Assembly: GCA_900316315.1 (NCBI GenBank)
Contig: ONCK01000020.1
Span: forward strand, 1 to 49,009
DNA length: 49,009 bases
Reading direction: 5' to 3'
Origin: an uncultured Prevotellaceae bacterium
Lineage (GTDB): Bacteria; Bacteroidota; Bacteroidia; Bacteroidales; Bacteroidaceae
Of the stretch, positions 1 through 6,068 are shown piece after piece; position 1 is the first letter of the stretch, and the number at the start of each line of letters is the position of its first letter. The position numbers were made by a program, and so were the translations under genes. The notes below the pieces were generated by a model. It was given only the letters and a program-made list of their open reading frames with translations, was not told where the DNA came from and did not search any database.

Positions 1-705
1 TGGGAAACGTATTACCCGCCAAACGGATGGAACTGCCGGTGCACCGTCGTGCAGGTCAGAAAGTCAAAATATCCGCTCACGCCTACCGACGAGGCCATGG
101 CACGAGGAGAGGAGGCACTACAGAGCGACAAAAAGGGAATCTTCCGGTTCAACCCAGGTAAGCAGCAGAAAGCCGTACCAGACTACAATCCATACACCAT
201 CAAGCGATGCCGAGACTGCGACATCGCTAAGGGAAAGGTCAACCTCGCATTCGTGCCGGAAAATGAACTCTGTCAAGCATGCAAGATTGTTAGACAATGC
301 TTTGGAGACAAAAGCAAATCGGCAAGGGCTATTGAGCGAATGCACTACCTACACGAAATGGAGCCGCTTCTACAAAAAACAGAGCAACTAAAGACAAAAG
401 GCAAGGATATAAAAGTTGGATTTTCTGTCTATGGAAACAAACATCTGTTTAGCGACACTTTCGGAAGGTCATCTGTACTTACAAAGGATGACCTTGCTTC
501 ACTCGACCAAACGCTTAAAGGGGCTTCCTTTATAGAATCGGCTGCTTTGACACATCCAAGAAATGACGGAATTGACAGGTTCTTCTATTATGAGGCTCAA
601 ATCAGAGGACAAAAAGTGAGATTGAATGTAGCAAGAAAACTAACGAAAAGAAGAAATGGAAAATATCAATACTATTACTTCTTATATTCAATCAACGACA
701 TATAA
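1..705 (+). CDS. Mu gpF-like phage head morphogenesis protein, C-terminal part with nuclease-like tip (5' truncated by window edge)
   Basis: The frame is open from base 1, so the gene begins before the window; the first ATG would be only at 49. The opening residues (WETYYPPNGWNCRCTV) match the end of the Mu gpF / SPP1 gp7 head-morphogenesis domain, a minor capsid protein of the virion. A CxxC...CxxC pair follows (CRDC, CQAC), then a linker. The last ~100 residues (from about KVGFSVYGNKH) look like the barnase/EndoU/colicin/RelE-type nuclease tips found at the end of such head proteins, with a YYEAQIRGQKVRLNV core and a Tyr-rich end. The head-protein assignment is fairly firm; the tip family is inferred from pattern only. 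The stop overlaps the U-tract of a predicted convergent RNA. Confidence 0.7.
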   Translation, partial: WETYYPPNGWNCRCTVVQVRKSKYPLTPTDEAMARGEEALQSDKKGIFRFNPGKQQKAVPDYNPYTIKRCRDCDIAKGKVNLAFVPENELCQACKIVRQCFGDKSKSARAIERMHYLHEMEPLLQKTEQLKTKGKDIKVGFSVYGNKHLFSDTFGRSSVLTKDDLASLDQTLKGASFIESAALTHPRNDGIDRFFYYEAQIRGQKVRLNVARKLTKRRNGKYQYYYFLYSINDI

Positions 706-766
706 AAAAAGCATATCGGGCGGCGGTTAGGACTCAAATGCCAGGTTACCATTCCCTCAATGCTTC
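704..766 (-). ncRNA. Predicted short convergent RNA 1
   Basis: The minus strand reads from a start 5-6 nt after a TAACTTTG -7 box. AAGCAU (765-760) pairs with AUGCUU (714-709), and GGG (757-755) can pair with CCC (720-718). A run of seven U (710-704) follows directly, so the closing stem also acts as terminator. The RNA would be ~63 nt and its 3' end overlaps the stop of the head-protein gene. No known family recognised; existence inferred from the promoter and fold repeated in three copies. Confidence 0.4.
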
Positions 767-818
767 ACCGCAAAGTTAAACATTTATTTCCAAACTCCAA
801 ACAATTATGAAGAAAATT
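767..818. repeat. ~52-bp direct repeat, copy 1
   Basis: Nearly identical to 1475-1525 and 2806-2857. It begins ACCGCAAAGTTAAACATT and ends in the first codons of a small membrane-protein gene. The minus strand contains TTTG-N19-TAACTTTG, the Bacteroidetes promoter consensus. Confidence 0.85.
771..801 (-). promoter_or_regulatory. Leftward Bacteroidetes-type promoter in repeat copy 1
   Basis: The -33 element TTTG (801-798) and the -7 element TAACTTTG (778-771) are separated by 19 nt, an exact consensus match. The predicted start near 766-763 coincides with the base of the RNA 1 stem. Confidence 0.6.
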
Positions 819-1109
819 CTCCGGTTTCTCAATTATCTTGCAAACGAGTGCAATGAAGCTTGCTTCAATTGCCGAGTGAAGCAGATAATCAATTTTATTA
901 AAACTTCCAACCACTACAAGCACCTCATCGGTTGTTTTGTCGTGGGAATACTTGCCTGTGCGCCTTGGACAGCACTCTACTCGGCAATCGTTGCAGCTAC
1001 CGGTCTTGAGATGAAAGACAAAATGTACAGCAACTTTTATGACTGGACCGACTGGTCCCTCACGGTAGGTGGTGGTGCCTTTGCCGCGCTTATTTGGCTG
1101 ATTGTATAA
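807..1109 (+). CDS. Small phage membrane protein (holin- or immunity-like), 100 aa
   Basis: Starts MKKILRFL inside the direct repeat. It has two likely membrane segments: about residues 47-66 (IGCFVVGILACAPWTALYSA) and 84-100 (SLTVGGGAFAALIWLIV). It is a paralogue of the product at 2846-3004, sharing SNHYKHLIG and the A-T-L-E-K-D stretch. Compared with that copy it has about 25 extra residues, Cys-rich (ECNEACFNC), after residue 8. Its stop at 1107-1109 lies in the same frame as the detached tip that follows, suggesting a recombination junction there. Function unknown; a holin, or immunity to the neighbouring toxin-like tip, are both guesses from size and topology. Confidence 0.6.
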   Translation: MKKILRFLNYLANECNEACFNCRVKQIINFIKTSNHYKHLIGCFVVGILACAPWTALYSAIVAATGLEMKDKMYSNFYDWTDWSLTVGGGAFAALIWLIV

Positions 1110-1427
1110 GCCAATCCATCCGACAAAAAATCGCCTGACAGCTATAACAAGACACTGGGGATATATCAGGAGTATAAGGTAAGTAAGGCTCCTACAAAAA
1201 ACTCCATCGACTCTTTGATACGCTCTGCTGCAAAACAAGCTGAACACATCGTATTGGTGGCGGATTCTCAAACACCGCTCGGAATTTTGGCCGATGCTAT
1301 CAAGAGCAGAGTTAGAAGAACAAAAGTAGAAACACTTATTTTGATCATCGGAAACAAAGATGCTATCTATACGAGAAGTCAAATGACTTCAGACGACTTT
1401 AAAATAAGACAGGCAGACTTGAAATAA
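1110..1427 (+). pseudogene. Detached C-terminal tip 2 (CdiA tRNase-like), 5' end missing
   Basis: Open in frame for 105 codons directly after the stop of the preceding gene, without its own convincing start (first candidate TTG at 1215). The sequence (LGIYQEYKV..., then SAAKQAEHIVLVAD, KVETLILIIGNKDAIYT) has the alternating strand pattern of CdiA-C-type tRNA nuclease tips seen at the ends of phage head-morphogenesis proteins. It lies exactly where the end of the head gene should be in the ancestral F-G order, because the gpG-like gene follows at 1555. The simplest reading is that a newer tip (1-705) displaced it. The family call is by pattern, not search. Confidence 0.5.
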
Positions 1428-1474
1428 CAAGACTGCCTGAATCGGGGCCCAAACCCCTTAACGGGGAATGATCC
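1401..1474 (-). ncRNA. Predicted short convergent RNA 2
   Basis: From the second promoter copy, the minus strand begins GGAUC (1474-1470), which pairs with GAUUC (1443-1439). Inside, CCCC-GUUAA-GGGG-UUUGGG-CCCC offers two competing 4-bp helices. A terminator hairpin follows (1438-1411, AGGCAG/CUGCCU plus CUUG/CAAG, one U-U mismatch), then UCUUAUUUU. The hairpin overlaps the stop of tip 2 (1425-1427). Predicted length ~74 nt. Confidence 0.42.
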
Positions 1475-1525
1475 ACCACAAAGTTAAACATTTATTTCCA
1501 AACTCCAAACAAAAATGAGGAAAAA
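1475..1525. repeat. ~52-bp direct repeat, copy 2
   Basis: Same element as at 767 with five differences near its ends. Here it leads into ATGAGGAAAAACAGC... TAA, only eight codons, instead of a membrane-protein gene, and then into the gpG-like gene. Confidence 0.85.
1479..1509 (-). promoter_or_regulatory. Leftward Bacteroidetes-type promoter in repeat copy 2
   Basis: TTTG (1509-1506), 19-nt spacer, TAACTTTG (1486-1479). The predicted start is at the foot of the RNA 2 closing stem. Confidence 0.6.
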
Positions 1526-1554
1526 CAGCAAATACAAATAAAAAAGCACCAGCC

Positions 1555-2124
1555 ATGACGCCAGAACAGTTCCTCCAGCTCCTTCAGCAACACAGCCGCG
1601 AGATAGAGCAGGCCATACACCACACATTGCCCGTCAAGGTCGGAAACGTCGCAAAAGACCACTTCCAGAACAACTTCCGCAGGGGAGGCTTCGTCGATGG
1701 CGGGCTACACCCATGGCAGCGCACACACCGACAGCAGTCCGCCCGCGGAGCAGGCAGACAGTACAAGCCGCTCATGTCCTCACGGCAGCATCTATACGGC
1801 TCCATATCCTATTCACCCACCGACGCAGCCGTAACCGTATGAACATCAGTACCCTACGCCCACATACACAACTCCGGGGGCGACATCATCGTCACCCGGC
1901 GCATGAAACGATTCTTCTGGGCTAAGTTCCACAAGACCAACGGCAACTCGTGGGAGCGCAAGAAGAATAACACGGAGGCCGACTTCTGGCACCTCATGGC
2001 GCAAAAGCCCGTAGGCTCCACCATACACATTCCAAAACGCCAGTTCATAGGCGAGAGCCGAGAGCTCGACAAAAAAGTTGACCAGACCATCGACAGGGAA
2101 CTCGAAAACATAATACTCAAATAG
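1555..2124 (+). pseudogene. Mu gpG-like virion morphogenesis (tail completion) gene with internal TGA
   Basis: The first 95 codons (MTPEQFLQLLQQH... to AAVTV) end at TGA 1840-1842. The same frame continues at once with TSVPYAHIHNSGG and runs to TAG at 2122-2124 (IPKRQFIGESREL near the end). The Y-A-x-I-H-N-x-G-G and P-x-R-x-F-x-G motifs are typical of phage virion morphogenesis / tail completion proteins, and the family usually has Gly just before the Y-A-x-I-H-N motif. A GGA to TGA change would explain the stop. Position straight after a gpF-like gene fits the Mu F-G order. No other disruption is seen over ~190 codons, so the lesion is recent or the TGA is read through. Confidence 0.65.
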
Positions 2125-2228
2125 CCCACCGTGCCCTCCGCGTCAGCACCGCAAAAGGCCTCCCCGTCAATATCAGCGGGGTGTCACCCCCGCCTCCACG
2201 TGCACTCCTCCGGTAGCATCGAAACAAG

Positions 2229-2280
2229 AAGTCCGCAACCTCAACCGAGATTGCGGACTTGCCGTGTTTATTGTCTTTTT
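2229..2280. terminator. Inverted repeat / likely terminator between gpG relic and antirepressor relic
   Basis: Perfect 10-bp arms AAGTCCGCAA (2229-2238) and TTGCGGACTT (2251-2260), followed on the plus strand by a T-rich stretch (TTTATTGTCTTTTTCC). It lies between convergent reading frames. Confidence 0.45.
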
Positions 2281-2525
2281 CCTTTCTTATCAATCTTCTT
2301 CATTTCCCTAAACTCCGATTTCAAGGCTTTCTTTACCTCTGGTATCTGCCGTTCTTGAGGCAGTTGCTCTGGCTTCCTGCCCGTGTTCTTGATGATTATA
2401 TCACGAACCTCACGCCAAACTTCAAAATGGGTACCCTCTAAGGCTTCTTGCCCATGTATTGACTGTGATTTTATCCTCTCTTCCGTCTGAGTATTACAGC
2501 TGGATTCAAGAAGGCTATCAAACAA
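2268..2525 (-). pseudogene. DinD/Bro-like phage antirepressor, C-terminal relic
   Basis: About 86 codons on the minus strand ending KKIDKKGKRQ. The stretch FEVWREVRDIIIKNTG...PEQLPQERQI resembles the end of DinD / Bro-type antirepressors (xVGxxVRxxIxxxGxxMPExLP). The N-terminal two thirds are absent: the frame closes at a stop near 2550 and upstream DNA is tip 3 on the other strand. The junction lies near 2495-2525. Assignment is moderate because only the C-terminal domain remains. Confidence 0.4.
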
Positions 2526-2747
2526 GGCTGTCAGGTCGTTGTTATCGATTTAGATATGAATATGCATGACAAACATTTCAGAACTGCCGATATTGCAAAA
2601 TACATCAACTGGAGAAAAGATGATTTTGAAAAAGGTATCATAGAAGCATGCTATGTCATATACAATGGAATGGCCGTAAGAATAACGAATGACAATATTG
2701 ATAAAGATAGAATTATTGACGAGATAAAAACAATAAAGCCGCTATAA
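2493..2747 (+). pseudogene. Detached C-terminal tip 3 (CdiA tRNase-like), 5' end missing
   Basis: The frame reads ITAGFKKAIKQG-CQVVVIDLDMNMHDK, then DIAKYINWRKDDF, then ACYVIYNGMAVRI, ending at TAA 2745-2747. The VVVIDLD / R-x-x-DF / VxYNG pattern matches CdiA-C-type tRNase tips. Homology starts before the first ATG (2556), so the usable start is not native and the fragment is a detached 3' cassette. It follows a relic on the opposite strand, which marks a recombination joint. Its 3' side has the same arrangement as the other two tips: variable segment, then direct repeat, then small membrane protein. Confidence 0.5.
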
Positions 2748-2805
2748 AGCGGCTTAAACGAGGATGTCACAGCTTGAAATTATCGCGCCTTTTCGGGCTA
2801 TCCTC
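2727..2805 (-). ncRNA. Predicted short convergent RNA 3
   Basis: From the third promoter copy the minus strand starts GAGGAU (2805-2800), which pairs exactly with AUCCUC (2765-2760); a GCC/GGC hairpin sits inside. A strong terminator follows: AAGCCGCU (2755-2748) with AGCGGCUU (2743-2736), then UAUUGUUUUU. Predicted length ~79 nt. The terminator overlaps the tip 3 stop (2745-2747). It is the best-folded of the three. Confidence 0.48.
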
Positions 2806-2857
2806 ACCGCAAAGTTAAACATTTATTTCCAAACTCCAAACAATTATGAAGAAAATT
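2806..2857. repeat. ~52-bp direct repeat, copy 3
   Basis: Identical to copy 1 across the promoter and into the MKKI start codons of the following small gene. Confidence 0.85.
2810..2840 (-). promoter_or_regulatory. Leftward Bacteroidetes-type promoter in repeat copy 3
   Basis: TTTG (2840-2837), 19-nt spacer, TAACTTTG (2817-2810); start predicted at 2805-2802. Confidence 0.6.
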
Positions 2858-3004
2858 ATCGCGTTTCTACAAAATTCCAACCACTACAAGCACCTCATCG
2901 GCGGATTCATCGTCTCGTGGCTCACCGCATCGCCCTATGCCGGCATCTATGCCGCTGTAGTTGCGGCTACTTGCCTCGAACTCAAAGACCGGCTCTATGG
3001 CTAG
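2846..3004 (+). CDS. Small phage membrane protein, truncated paralogue (52 aa)
   Basis: Starts MKKIIAFLQN in the direct repeat and continues SNHYKHLIGGFIVSW... CLELKDRLYG, then TAG at 3002-3004. It aligns with the product at 807-1109 but ends where that protein enters its second membrane segment. After the stop the DNA is an 18-bp-period tandem repeat (ATCTATAGCATCTATTCC type), so the C-terminal half has been lost rather than shifted in frame. One membrane segment remains. Too short for many gene callers. Confidence 0.5.
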   Translation: MKKIIAFLQNSNHYKHLIGGFIVSWLTASPYAGIYAAVVAATCLELKDRLYG

Positions 3005-3063
3005 TACATCTATAGTATCTATTCCATCTATAGCATCTATTCCATCTATAGCATCTATAAAAC
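3003..3063. repeat. Short tandem repeat after truncated membrane-protein gene
   Basis: ATCTAT(A/T) units with a longer 18-bp period (AGCATCTATTCCATCTAT) repeated about three times. Non-coding; lies at the degraded right part of the prophage. Confidence 0.7.
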
Positions 3064-3169
3064 ATCTAAAAAATTCATCATGCACAGAGTACAAGGAAAT
3101 AAGGACACGGTGTGCTTCGGGCTGTCATGGCTCGTCTATGGCATCACGTGCCAGGGACATCTGGGGTGG

Positions 3170-3189
3170 ATATATATATATATATATAT
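3170..3189. repeat. (AT)n dinucleotide run, 20 bp
   Basis: Ten AT units directly before the frame of the permease remnant. Slippage here would change the frame joining upstream sequence to the permease. Confidence 0.85.
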
Positions 3190-3518
3190 TGGCCGTACTG
3201 CTTATCCTGTCCATAAGTTCGCTGGGGCTAATCGTGTCTAACTACAGTGATACTTTGCAGCAGGCGATGCTGGTGATGTGGTTTATCGTGGTCTGCCTGA
3301 TCCTGCTCTCCGGCTTGTTTACGCCTGTGCGTTCGATGCCACTATGGGCGCAGCGACTTACCCTGCTCAATCCTTGCCGATGGTTTATCGACGGCGTGCG
3401 GACGGTGTTTGTACGAGGTGGCGGCTTTCAGAGCATTTTCTTGCAGGTTTTTGTCCTCTCTCTCTTTGCGATTCTTATGGGCGGCTGGGCGGTCGTAAGC
3501 TATAGGAAACGGACATGA
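3189..3518 (+). pseudogene. ABC-2 type transporter permease, C-terminal ~110 codons only
   Basis: LAVLLILSISSLGLIVS...QQAMLVMWF...LLSGLFTPV-x-SMP-W-AQ-x-x-x-LNP-x-x-x-FID, then a final membrane segment and WAVVSYRKR, is the standard end of an ABC-2 permease (YhhJ/YbhR type). The N-terminal ~250 residues, including the large periplasmic domain, are absent. Upstream DNA is prophage relic and simple repeat. The phage or a later rearrangement has therefore cut the gene. Presumably non-functional. Confidence 0.75.
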
Positions 3519-3565
3519 CGAGGCAAGATGGGCTTCTTGTCCCTTGACTGTCCTTCCAATGTGTG

Positions 3566-3595
3566 GCCTAAGGCCGCGCGTATCACGCCATCCGG
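3566..3595. repeat. CCTAAGG-type short repeat, copy 1
   Basis: GCCTAAGGCCGCGCGTATCA then CGCCATCCGG. Matches 4991-5020, 5045-5072 and 5077-5106. The core GCCTAAGGC is near-palindromic. Confidence 0.7.
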
Positions 3596-3630
3596 CTTCC
3601 ACTTCTGTCAAGCCGAAATTACGTGGAGCC

Positions 3631-4950
3631 TTAGGCTCCTGCGCAGGCTTTGGCTGCCCTAAATTTGGGGAAGCCGACGAGGATGGCGACCAGGGCAGAG
3701 AGGCAGAGCAAGAAGGGATAAAAGAGATAAGGAATAATGGAAGTGGGCGAGATGGCGGCTAGTCCGCTGGCCATCAGCAGCTGTGCGCCATAGGGGATAA
3801 CCCCCTGTATGCAGCAGGAGAAGGTGTCGAGCAAGGAGGCCGACTTGCGGGGGTCGACACCATAGCGTTCCGCTATGTCACGGGCCAGTGAGCCGACGGA
3901 GAGAATGGCAACGGTATTGTTGGCCGTACAGAGATTGGTGAGGACGACGAGGCCCGCGATGCTCAGTTCGGCTCCCCGACGGCCATGTACGCCGCTTGTC
4001 ATGAGATGAAGCAGCCAGGAGATGCCGCCATTGGTACGGATGATGCTGAGCAGCCCGCCGGCCATCATGGAGATCAGGATCAGTTCGGCCATGCCCTCGA
4101 TGCCCTGTGAGAGTGAGACGAGCCATCCCGCGAGGTCGTAGGCGCCGTCGGCTATCCCTACGACGCCCGTCAGCACGATGCCGATGAGCAGCACAAGTAG
4201 CACATTCATGCCCGCAATGGCGGCGATGAGGACAAAGAGGTACGGGACGACCTTCCAAAAGTCGATGCCGCCCACCTGCACCGTCGCATCACTGCCCAGT
4301 CCCATCATGATATAGATGAAGAGGGAGAGCAGGGCTGCCGGTAGGGCGATGAGCAGGTTGGTGCGAAACTTGTCGCGCATGCGGCACCCTTGGGTCTTGG
4401 TGGCGACGACGGTGGTGTCGGAGATGAAGGACAGATTGTCGCCAAAGAAAGCTCCGCCCACAGCTGAGGCGACGATGAGGGGAAGCGAGAGGCCCGTGTG
4501 GGCGGACAGGCCAGCGGCAACGGGGATGATGGCGACCACTGTGCCGACAGAGGTGCCGATGGAGAGGGAGACGAAGCATGAGGCCGCGAAGATGCCGGCC
4601 AGGATCATGCTCTGCGGCATGAGCATCAGCGTAAGGCTGACCGTGGTGTCAATAGATCCCATCGCCTTGGCAGAGGAGGCGAAGGCCCCGGCGAGTACGA
4701 AAATCCAGACCATGAGGAGCAGCGTGGGGTCTCCGGCTCCACGGGAGAAAATCGAGAGGCGTTGCTCCAGAGAGCGTCCACGCAGCGTATAGAGCGCGTA
4801 TCCGGAAGTTACGATGAAGATGATGAGCAGCGGGACCTTGTAGAAGTCCCTGAAGTAGACACTGAGTCCGACAAAGAGCGCTATTAGTAGGACCATCGGG
4901 CTGAGCGCCCAGAGCCCGTGTCGGGTAGTGATGGAGGGAGTATTAGACAT
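3631..4950 (-). CDS. nhaC: Na+/H+ antiporter, NhaC family
   Basis: 439 aa, about 11-12 predicted membrane segments. The family features are SIGTSVGTVVAIIPVA, GGAFFGDNLSFISDTTVVATKTQGC (transport-site region with adjacent acidic residues) and a late NNTVAILSVG segment. It exchanges Na+ for H+ at the inner membrane for pH and sodium homeostasis. Start at ATG 4950 (MSNTPSITTRHG) gives normal length. The last codons (AAKACAGA) run into a dispersed CCTAAGG-type repeat, so the extreme C terminus may have been extended by repeat sequence. It stands alone, convergent with the permease remnant and divergent from trmB. Confidence 0.85.
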   Translation of the reverse strand: MSNTPSITTRHGLWALSPMVLLIALFVGLSVYFRDFYKVPLLIIFIVTSGYALYTLRGRSLEQRLSIFSRGAGDPTLLLMVWIFVLAGAFASSAKAMGSIDTTVSLTLMLMPQSMILAGIFAASCFVSLSIGTSVGTVVAIIPVAAGLSAHTGLSLPLIVASAVGGAFFGDNLSFISDTTVVATKTQGCRMRDKFRTNLLIALPAALLSLFIYIMMGLGSDATVQVGGIDFWKVVPYLFVLIAAIAGMNVLLVLLIGIVLTGVVGIADGAYDLAGWLVSLSQGIEGMAELILISMMAGGLLSIIRTNGGISWLLHLMTSGVHGRRGAELSIAGLVVLTNLCTANNTVAILSVGSLARDIAERYGVDPRKSASLLDTFSCCIQGVIPYGAQLLMASGLAAISPTSIIPYLFYPFLLCLSALVAILVGFPKFRAAKACAGA

Positions 4951-4990
4951 GGAGCATTTTTGATATGAGGCAGTGCGGCGGTCAAGGGCA

Positions 4991-5106
4991 GCCTAAGGCT
5001 GCGTGTATCACGCCATCGGACATTCTGTCCCGTCTGGGCGGTGGTCTAAGGCCGCGCATATCATGCCATCCGAGAAGCCTAAGGCTTCGCGTAAATTGCC
5101 ATCTGG
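4991..5106. repeat. CCTAAGG-type short repeats, three copies upstream of trmB
   Basis: Copies at 4991-5020, 5045-5072 and 5077-5106 share CTAAGGC-(C/T)-(G/T)-CG...TA...GCCATC. They fill the nhaC-trmB intergenic region together with related pieces (GCCTTTGGCTGCC at ~5140). REP-like, non-coding. Confidence 0.65.
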
Positions 5107-5203
5107 CTCTCTATCCTGTCAAGGCGTGACTCGCACAGCCTTTGGCTGCCCCTCTGGTTGCACTCTTTTGTTTAAGAGCGCCTACAAAGTTACACAATTT
5201 TGC

Positions 5204-5211
5204 TAACTTTG
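5204..5211 (+). promoter_or_regulatory. -7 element upstream of trmB
   Basis: TAACTTTG, 15 bp before the trmB ATG, giving a very short leader. No clear TTTG at 19-21 nt upstream. Confidence 0.45.
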
Positions 5212-5226
5212 CATCAAACTCAAACT

Positions 5227-6006
5227 ATGAGCAAAAACAAACTGGCCAAATTTGCCGACATGGCGACTTATCCTCATGTCTTCCAGCCTGCGGAGATTGA
5301 GCCCCTCGACAAGCCTCATGCTATGCGAGGGCGATGGCGCGAGAGCTTCTTCTACAACGACAATCCTCTGACACTGGAGCTCGGCTGCGGGCGCGGCGAA
5401 TATACAGTAGGACTTGCGGAGATGTTTCCCGAGCACAATTTCATTGGAGTAGACATTAAGGGCGCGCGCATGTGGACGGGTGCGACTGATTCGCTCCGAC
5501 GAGGGTTGAGCAATGTCGCCTTCTTGCGTACCCGCATCGAGTTTATCGAGCGCTTCTTTGCCCATGACGAGGTGGACGAGATATGGCTGACCTTCTCCGA
5601 CCCGCAGATGAAGATGCCCACCAAGCGACTCTCGTCAACTTACTTCCTCAAGCGTTACCGCTCATTTGTCAAGGACGGGGGACTGATTCACCTCAAGACG
5701 GACAGCAATTTCCTCTTCACTTATACCAGATGCCTGCTGGAGGCCAATAGCTTGAGCCCGCTGGTCATCACTTCTGACCTCTATGGCGAGCAGGAGCACT
5801 TGCTGCTCAGCGAGGCCCAGCGCCGTATACTTCAGATCAAAACTTACTACGAGCAGCAGTGGATAGACCGCGGCATAGCCATCAAGTATCTCTGTTTTGC
5901 CTTGCCACAGGAGGGCGACCTCAGGGAGCCGGATGTCGAGATACCGCTTGACACCTATCGCAGCTATGCTCGCAGCAAGCGCTCCTCGCTGGAAAAAGCC
6001 AAATGA
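5227..6006 (+). CDS. trmB: tRNA (guanine-N7-)-methyltransferase
   Basis: 259 aa from ATG 5227 ([12 protein letters not shown]); the upstream in-frame start at 5200 would overlap the -7 element, so it is rejected. SAM-binding motif I is [15 protein letters not shown]. It is followed by [13 protein letters not shown], the TrmB catalytic/SAM region, then LTFSDPQMK and [10 protein letters not shown]. It makes m7G46 in the variable loop of tRNAs in the cytoplasm. The usual FPDPWPK motif reads FSDPQMK, the form I expect in Bacteroidetes. It probably shares a transcript with mrp 62 bp downstream. Confidence 0.88.
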   Translation: MSKNKLAKFADMATYPHVFQPAEIEPLDKPHAMRGRWRESFFYNDNPLTLELGCGRGEYTVGLAEMFPEHNFIGVDIKGARMWTGATDSLRRGLSNVAFLRTRIEFIERFFAHDEVDEIWLTFSDPQMKMPTKRLSSTYFLKRYRSFVKDGGLIHLKTDSNFLFTYTRCLLEANSLSPLVITSDLYGEQEHLLLSEAQRRILQIKTYYEQQWIDRGIAIKYLCFALPQEGDLREPDVEIPLDTYRSYARSKRSSLEKAK

Positions 6007-6068
6007 CCGTCTGCGAGTGACCCGTCAAGACCTGTAATCAAGACTAACAGCATAATATCAAACACATA

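Noticed and set aside
704-766. tRNA or tRNA mimic in RNA 1
   Set aside because: A UUUGAGUCC stretch resembles a T-loop, but no D-arm, anticodon arm or 7-bp acceptor geometry can be built.
1555-2124. Phage genetic-code change with TGA recoded throughout
   Set aside because: Only one in-frame TGA is seen and the other genes use TGA or TAA as normal stops; a point nonsense mutation is simpler.
2961-3518. Single ORF of 185 codons
   Set aside because: It reads through simple repeats and the AT run into the permease remnant; only the part from about 3189 resembles a protein.
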